Assembly (NCBI GenBank): GCA_013002105.1
Contig: JABDKS010000671.1
Location: 1-6,833, forward strand
Reading direction: 5' to 3'
Length of the DNA: 6,833 nucleotides
From: Pirellulaceae bacterium
GTDB lineage: Bacteria; Planctomycetota; Planctomycetia; Pirellulales; Pirellulaceae
Part shown: in pieces, positions 4,820 through 6,833 of the stretch
How the letters are laid out: each line of letters starts with the position of its first letter
Numbering within the stretch: position 1 is the stretch's first letter
Notes under the pieces: model-generated
Seen by the model: only the letters and a program-made list of their open reading frames with translations
Databases searched by the model: none
Told to the model about the DNA's origin: nothing
Program-made: the position numbers and the translations under genes

Positions 4820-6700
4820 AACACAGCGATCAACCACAACGCCATGAAAAACTTGATACTTATTCTGCTGCTGGCAGTGATTGAGTCCAGCTTGCCAGGC
4901 ACTCTGCTTGCAGAGCGTCCCGGCAAGCCGAACGTCGTCATGATTCTGTCTGATGATCTCGGCTGGCAGGACGTCGGCTGTTACGACATTGATGAGCCAT
5001 GTCCATTCGAGACGCCGCATATCGATCGTTTGGCCAGCGAAGGGGTGAAATTTTGGCAGGCTTACTCGCCAGCTCCGACGTGTGCTCCTTCTCGCGCCGC
5101 GATTCTTTCCGGAAAACATCCGGCGCGAGCCCAAAAGACACATGTTGTCGGCGGAGCGCCACCATCGCCGTACAAACAGAACTCGCCGCTGATTTCGCCG
5201 TGGTACAGCGGCAGGATGCCGATCAGTGAGTTTACGATTGCCGAAGCTCTTAAGACGAACGGTTACACCACCGGTCACGTCGGCAAGTGGCACGTAGCGA
5301 TCAATCACAACGCGTTTCCTCAGCCCACCGATCAGGGTTTCGACTTTACTCGCGCCGACCGCGGTGCGACCAGCCGACCACGCCCCGATCGATTGTCCGC
5401 CTTTGCGACCGACGCCGAGGACGATCCCTATCGCTTAGACAGAGGCGGTTTCCCGTATCATCAAAACTCGCAAGACGCTTTGACATTCTTGAATCAGTCG
5501 AAGGCGGAACCGTTCTTTCTGTACTTTGCGACTTGGCTGGTTCACGCACCGATACATACTCGCAGCGAGATGCTGCTGCGCAAATACTGCAAGAAGATGA
5601 ACGTCCCCTTCCCGACCGATCCGACGCGGTGGGAAGTCGAAGGCCAAAACAATCCGTACTATGGTGCAATGGTCGAGATGCTCGATCACTACGTTGGCAG
5701 CGTGGTCGATTACCTGAACGATACGGAAGATCCGCGTTGGCCGGGACACAAATTGGCGGAAAACACGTATGTGATCTTCACGTCCGACAACGGCGGAATG
5801 GAAGGTCACCCTGGCGAAATCATCACCGACAACTTTCCCTTGGACAAAGGCAAGATCAACGCCAAGGAAGGTGGCGTGCGTGTGCCGCTGATCATTCGTG
5901 GTCCCGGTATTGCCTCGGGTGCCGAATCCAACGCGATGGTCAACGGCCTGGATTTTTACCCGACAATTCTGGATTGGACCGGAACCTCAAAGCCGACCGA
6001 GCAGCACCTGGACGGATCGGACCTCGCCCCGTTTTTGGCATCGAAAACACTGGACCCGGCGATGATCGTTGACGTTCATGGAAATCCACGAGACACGATG
6101 TTTTGGCATTTCCCGCACTCGTCGATGCAGTCAACCATTCGCAAAGGGAGTCAAAAGTTAATTCGGAATTGGAAGGAATACCTGTTGTCTAATCGCCCTG
6201 CGCTCGAGCTGTATCAACTGTATGACCAACGCGGACAACGCGTTGATATCGAAGAAGCGAACAACTTGTCGGCAAACAATCCGGCCCGAGCAGAAGAGTT
6301 GAATCGGTTGTTGGAAAAACACCTGTCCGAAACACAAGCCAGTCCACCGTATCTGAATCCGAATTGCAACGCAGAAATGTTTGGCAAAGAGAAAGTGTGC
6401 CAGCCGCTCGAGCATGGTCGAGATGGAAAACGCGTTTGGATGAAATTCCGCGAAAACGGAGCGAAAGTCGTGAAGGCGAACTTGATCTACACGCTCAACG
6501 GTGGCGATCGCTATGAAGAATGGTATCGCGCGGACGCAAAAATATTCGGTGATAAAGTGGAGGCAAGATTGCCGCCCAAGACGTCGCACTACGTTTTTAA
6601 TCTGATCGATGAGAATCACTACCTCGTCAGCTATCCATCCGTAAAACTGGAAAGCGACAGTAGTGAAAACTATTCTGCCCGTGCGATTTCAGCAAAGTAG
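4817..6700 (+). CDS. Secreted type I (formylglycine) sulfatase
   Basis: About 627 residues if started at GTG 4817, or 618 from ATG 4844. A signal peptide is clear: hydrophobic segment about 13-22 and likely cleavage after Leu-Leu-Ala at 32, so the enzyme is exported. Sulfatase landmarks follow: metal ligands Asp46-Asp47 in SDDLGW; the signature CAPSRAAILSG with Cys89, the residue converted to formylglycine; Lys157/His159 in GKWH; His243 in LVHAP; metal ligands Asp324-Asn325 in SDNGG; then KEGGVRVP. All key residues are present, so hydrolysis of a sulfate ester is expected. The substrate is unknown, though algal polysaccharides are likely in a marine planctomycete. From about 510 to the end is an extra domain after the usual sulfatase C-terminus, beginning near Cys517 and Cys528, a possible disulfide, and rich in beta-type stretches. 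The maturase (formylglycine-generating enzyme) is not in this window. A longer frame reaches back to 4667 but runs through non-coding-looking sequence beside the repeat. Confidence 0.93.
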   Translation: MNTAINHNAMKNLILILLLAVIESSLPGTLLAERPGKPNVVMILSDDLGWQDVGCYDIDEPCPFETPHIDRLASEGVKFWQAYSPAPTCAPSRAAILSGKHPARAQKTHVVGGAPPSPYKQNSPLISPWYSGRMPISEFTIAEALKTNGYTTGHVGKWHVAINHNAFPQPTDQGFDFTRADRGATSRPRPDRLSAFATDAEDDPYRLDRGGFPYHQNSQDALTFLNQSKAEPFFLYFATWLVHAPIHTRSEMLLRKYCKKMNVPFPTDPTRWEVEGQNNPYYGAMVEMLDHYVGSVVDYLNDTEDPRWPGHKLAENTYVIFTSDNGGMEGHPGEIITDNFPLDKGKINAKEGGVRVPLIIRGPGIASGAESNAMVNGLDFYPTILDWTGTSKPTEQHLDGSDLAPFLASKTLDPAMIVDVHGNPRDTMFWHFPHSSMQSTIRKGSQKLIRNWKEYLLSNRPALELYQLYDQRGQRVDIEEANNLSANNPARAEELNRLLEKHLSETQASPPYLNPNCNAEMFGKEKVCQPLEHGRDGKRVWMKFRENGAKVVKANLIYTLNGGDRYEEWYRADAKIFGDKVEARLPPKTSHYVFNLIDENHYLVSYPSVKLESDSSENYSARAISAK

Positions 6701-6735
6701 TCGCAGGCTCTCTATGGCCAAGACGCTGGTATGAG

Positions 6736-6769
6736 CTTCCTCAGGCCAATTGCCGGCCACCTGAGGTAG
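6736..6769. terminator. Dyad downstream of the sulfatase gene
   Basis: The arms at 6736-6745 and 6760-6769 pair with one mismatch around the core CCTCAGG/CCTGAGG, and a GGCC pair inside can extend the structure. It begins 36 bp after the stop codon, a position suited to a transcription terminator or RNA 3'-end stabiliser. No T-run follows, so it is not a classical intrinsic terminator. Confidence 0.35.
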
Positions 6770-6782
6770 ACGCACGCAAGCG

Positions 6783-6833
6783 ATGAAAAATGCAAACAGA
6801 CGGATGCTCTGCTTCGATGTAACCACGATCGAC
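6783..6833 (+). CDS. Possible start of a further gene, cut by the window edge
   Basis: ATG at 6783 opens 17 codons that stay open to the window edge, reading MKNANRRMLCFDVTTID. There is no SD site, and the stretch is too short for recognition or codon-bias judgement. It sits 82 bp after the sulfatase stop and beyond the dyad, a reasonable place for a new gene. Confidence 0.2.
   Translation, partial: MKNANRRMLCFDVTTID

Noticed and set aside
5287..6072. 261-codon forward frame inside the sulfatase gene
   Set aside because: Arginine-rich out-of-frame translation lying entirely within the sulfatase, whose own frame carries all catalytic motifs.

Overview
The window looks like ordinary chromosomal DNA of a planctomycete, probably of the Rhodopirellula/Pirellulaceae type. 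This is an inference from the secreted sulfatase, moderate G+C content, loosely packed genes with long spacers, weak or absent Shine-Dalgarno (SD) sites, and a palindromic intergenic repeat of a style I associate with those genomes. There are five well-supported protein genes, no rRNA or tRNA, no CRISPR array and no transposase.

Layout. 1-397 holds no gene I can support. 398-1965 is a two-gene forward unit: Anbu, the bacterial proteasome-like N-terminal threonine hydrolase, followed 11 bp later by a transglutaminase-like cysteine peptidase. Anbu genes elsewhere usually sit with a transglutaminase-like gene plus an alpha-E protein and a circularly permuted ATP-grasp protein. Only the protease and transglutaminase are here, and neither of the other two lies in the 397 bp upstream or downstream in the window. 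A small reverse-strand gene of the DUF3140 family (2064-2405) converges on the pair. A 440-bp divergent spacer follows, with several dyad motifs but no convincing gene. 2846-4522 is a divergent aldehyde dehydrogenase of 558 residues that starts at TTG behind a good SD site and keeps the catalytic Cys and Glu. Its TAG stop lies inside the left arm of a roughly 137-bp palindromic repeat (4520-4656). A secreted formylglycine sulfatase with an extra C-terminal domain follows (4817-6700). The window ends with a dyad and possibly the first codons of another gene.

How the genes work together. Only the Anbu/transglutaminase pair shows a clear functional link, a putative peptide-tagging or peptide-cleaving system. 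The DUF3140, dehydrogenase and sulfatase genes look like independent units; the sulfatase fits the polysaccharide-desulfating lifestyle of marine planctomycetes. I found no strong evidence for a wholly new system. The items most worth a second look are the trimmed Anbu locus, the palindromic repeat that supplies a stop codon, and the uncharacterised dehydrogenase subfamily.
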